In this document: in pieces, positions 63,616-64,000 of the stretch | Position numbering within the stretch: the stretch's first letter is position 1 | Layout of the letters: every line of letters starts with the position of its first letter | Source of the DNA: Limnohabitans sp. DM1 | Lineage (GTDB): Bacteria; Pseudomonadota; Gammaproteobacteria; Burkholderiales; Burkholderiaceae_C | Assembly (NCBI RefSeq): GCF_001269385.1 | Contig: NZ_CXOO01000042.1 | Location: 39,035 to 103,034, forward strand | Reading direction: 5' to 3' | DNA: 64,000 nt | Notes under the pieces: model-generated | Databases searched by the model: none | Told to the model about the DNA's origin: nothing | Seen by the model: the letters and a program-made list of their open reading frames with translations, nothing else | Position numbers and translations under genes: made by a program

Positions 63616-64000
63616 TGTCAGACTAGTTGTCGCCTCGATAGAACCTAGAACCTGGGGGCGGCGATGAAAGAACAAAATGGCTCGATATGGACAAGCATTC
63701 AGAGACAAAGCGGTAGCCAAGTTGCTGCCACCGGAGAGCGCACCGCTGCAGGTGGTCTCGCGCGAGATGGGCGTGAGCGAGGCAACCCTGGAGCGTTGGC
63801 GCGAAGAAGCACAAACCAGACCTGCCCGAGCTCGGCCCTGGTCTGCGGGTGCCCGGCTTGAGGCCGTGATCACTACAGCTGCGATGAACGAGGCCGCTAA
63901 GAGCGCCTGGTGCCGCGAGCACGGTGTGTATCCGGTTGATTTGGTCAAGTGGCGCTTGAACTGCACCACCGCGCTGGCAGACCCCCAAGATGTGCCCGCC
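63616..64000 (+). mobile_element. Left end of an IS3-type insertion sequence, cut by window edge
   Basis: TGTCAGACTAGTTGTCGCCT is a plausible left inverted repeat, beginning with TG as IS3-family ends do. It is followed 61 bp later by the OrfA start. The right end lies outside the window. Confidence 0.6.
63677..64000 (+). CDS. IS3-family transposase OrfA, 5' part
   Basis: From ATG 63677 the frame reads MARYGQAFRDKAVAKLLPPE and VVSREMGVSEATLERWREEA, a helix-turn-helix DNA-binding protein. WCREHGVYPVDLVKWRLNCT is a second conserved block of IS3 OrfA proteins of this group. It runs off the window at 108 codons; OrfB would follow. It is intact as far as can be seen. Confidence 0.85.
   Translation, partial: MARYGQAFRDKAVAKLLPPESAPLQVVSREMGVSEATLERWREEAQTRPARARPWSAGARLEAVITTAAMNEAAKSAWCREHGVYPVDLVKWRLNCTTALADPQDVPA

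Noticed and set aside
63313..63969. 218-codon minus-strand open frame at the right edge
   Set aside because: Its first half is antisense to the transposase OrfA gene and the rest matches nothing I recognise. It is probably a chance frame in IS debris.

Overview
The window looks like chromosome from a GC-rich betaproteobacterium of the order Burkholderiales, probably family Comamonadaceae. This is inferred from gene content and gene order: argB next to slmA, a PhaF/PhaI-type phasin, bactofilin beside an M23 peptidase, fused isobutyryl-CoA mutase IcmF, malate synthase G, and many REP palindromes between genes. No rRNA, tRNA or CRISPR array was seen.

Layout. 1-4.8 kb: a hexuronate catabolism cluster (end of an altronate/galactarate dehydratase, an Ldh2-type dehydrogenase, a fructuronate-reductase-like enzyme and a ManD/RspA mannonate dehydratase), separated by REP arrays. 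4.9-8.7 kb: an accessory patch with a two-gene unit of unknown function, whose first gene is frameshifted at an 8-bp tandem repeat, a truncated Fic gene, a VapBC toxin-antitoxin pair, and an orphan XRE regulator with a perfect operator palindrome. 8.7-16 kb: core genes (slmA, argB, rfbD, rfbB, phasin, TetR, coaX, bactofilin, M23 peptidase). 16.4-27.4 kb: a peptide/amide scavenging cluster (two amidases, an M81 MlrC-like peptidase, a Dpp/Opp-type ABC importer and an M20 peptidase). 27.5-29.1 kb: a persulfide dioxygenase-rhodanese fusion with a CsoR-family repressor.

29.5-44.7 kb is the most interesting part. Full-length icmF is followed by an 11.6-kb, visibly more A/T-rich block, and then by a second, diverged copy of the last 323 bp of icmF. 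The block encodes an AmiC-like cytosolic amide sensor, a divergent MarR regulator, a flotillin-like protein, a branched-chain/amide-type ABC importer, an amidase in the same open reading frame as the LivF ATPase, and an acyl-CoA synthetase. The logic is sense amide, import it, hydrolyse it, then activate the acid to acyl-CoA. Insertion beside icmF suggests a route such as isobutyramide to isobutyryl-CoA to butyryl-CoA. Paired AATTTCC-N2-GGAAATT palindromes are good candidates for the MarR operators.

44.7-61.7 kb returns to core and metabolic genes: BKACE enzyme, amn, gshB, class II amidotransferase, MFS exporter, an amino-acid-type transporter with a porin, glcB, HMG-CoA lyase, a LysR regulator, a ChbG/HpnK deacetylase and an ArnT-like transferase. 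61.7-64 kb is decayed mobile DNA: a GtrA remnant, two filamentous-haemagglutinin remnants, an Rpn-family nuclease, a transposase remnant and the start of an IS3-type element.

Two repeat systems run through the window. One is REP palindromes of at least two families, some in tandem arrays. The other is three copies of a 151-177 bp MITE-like element whose terminal inverted repeats enclose a REP palindrome.
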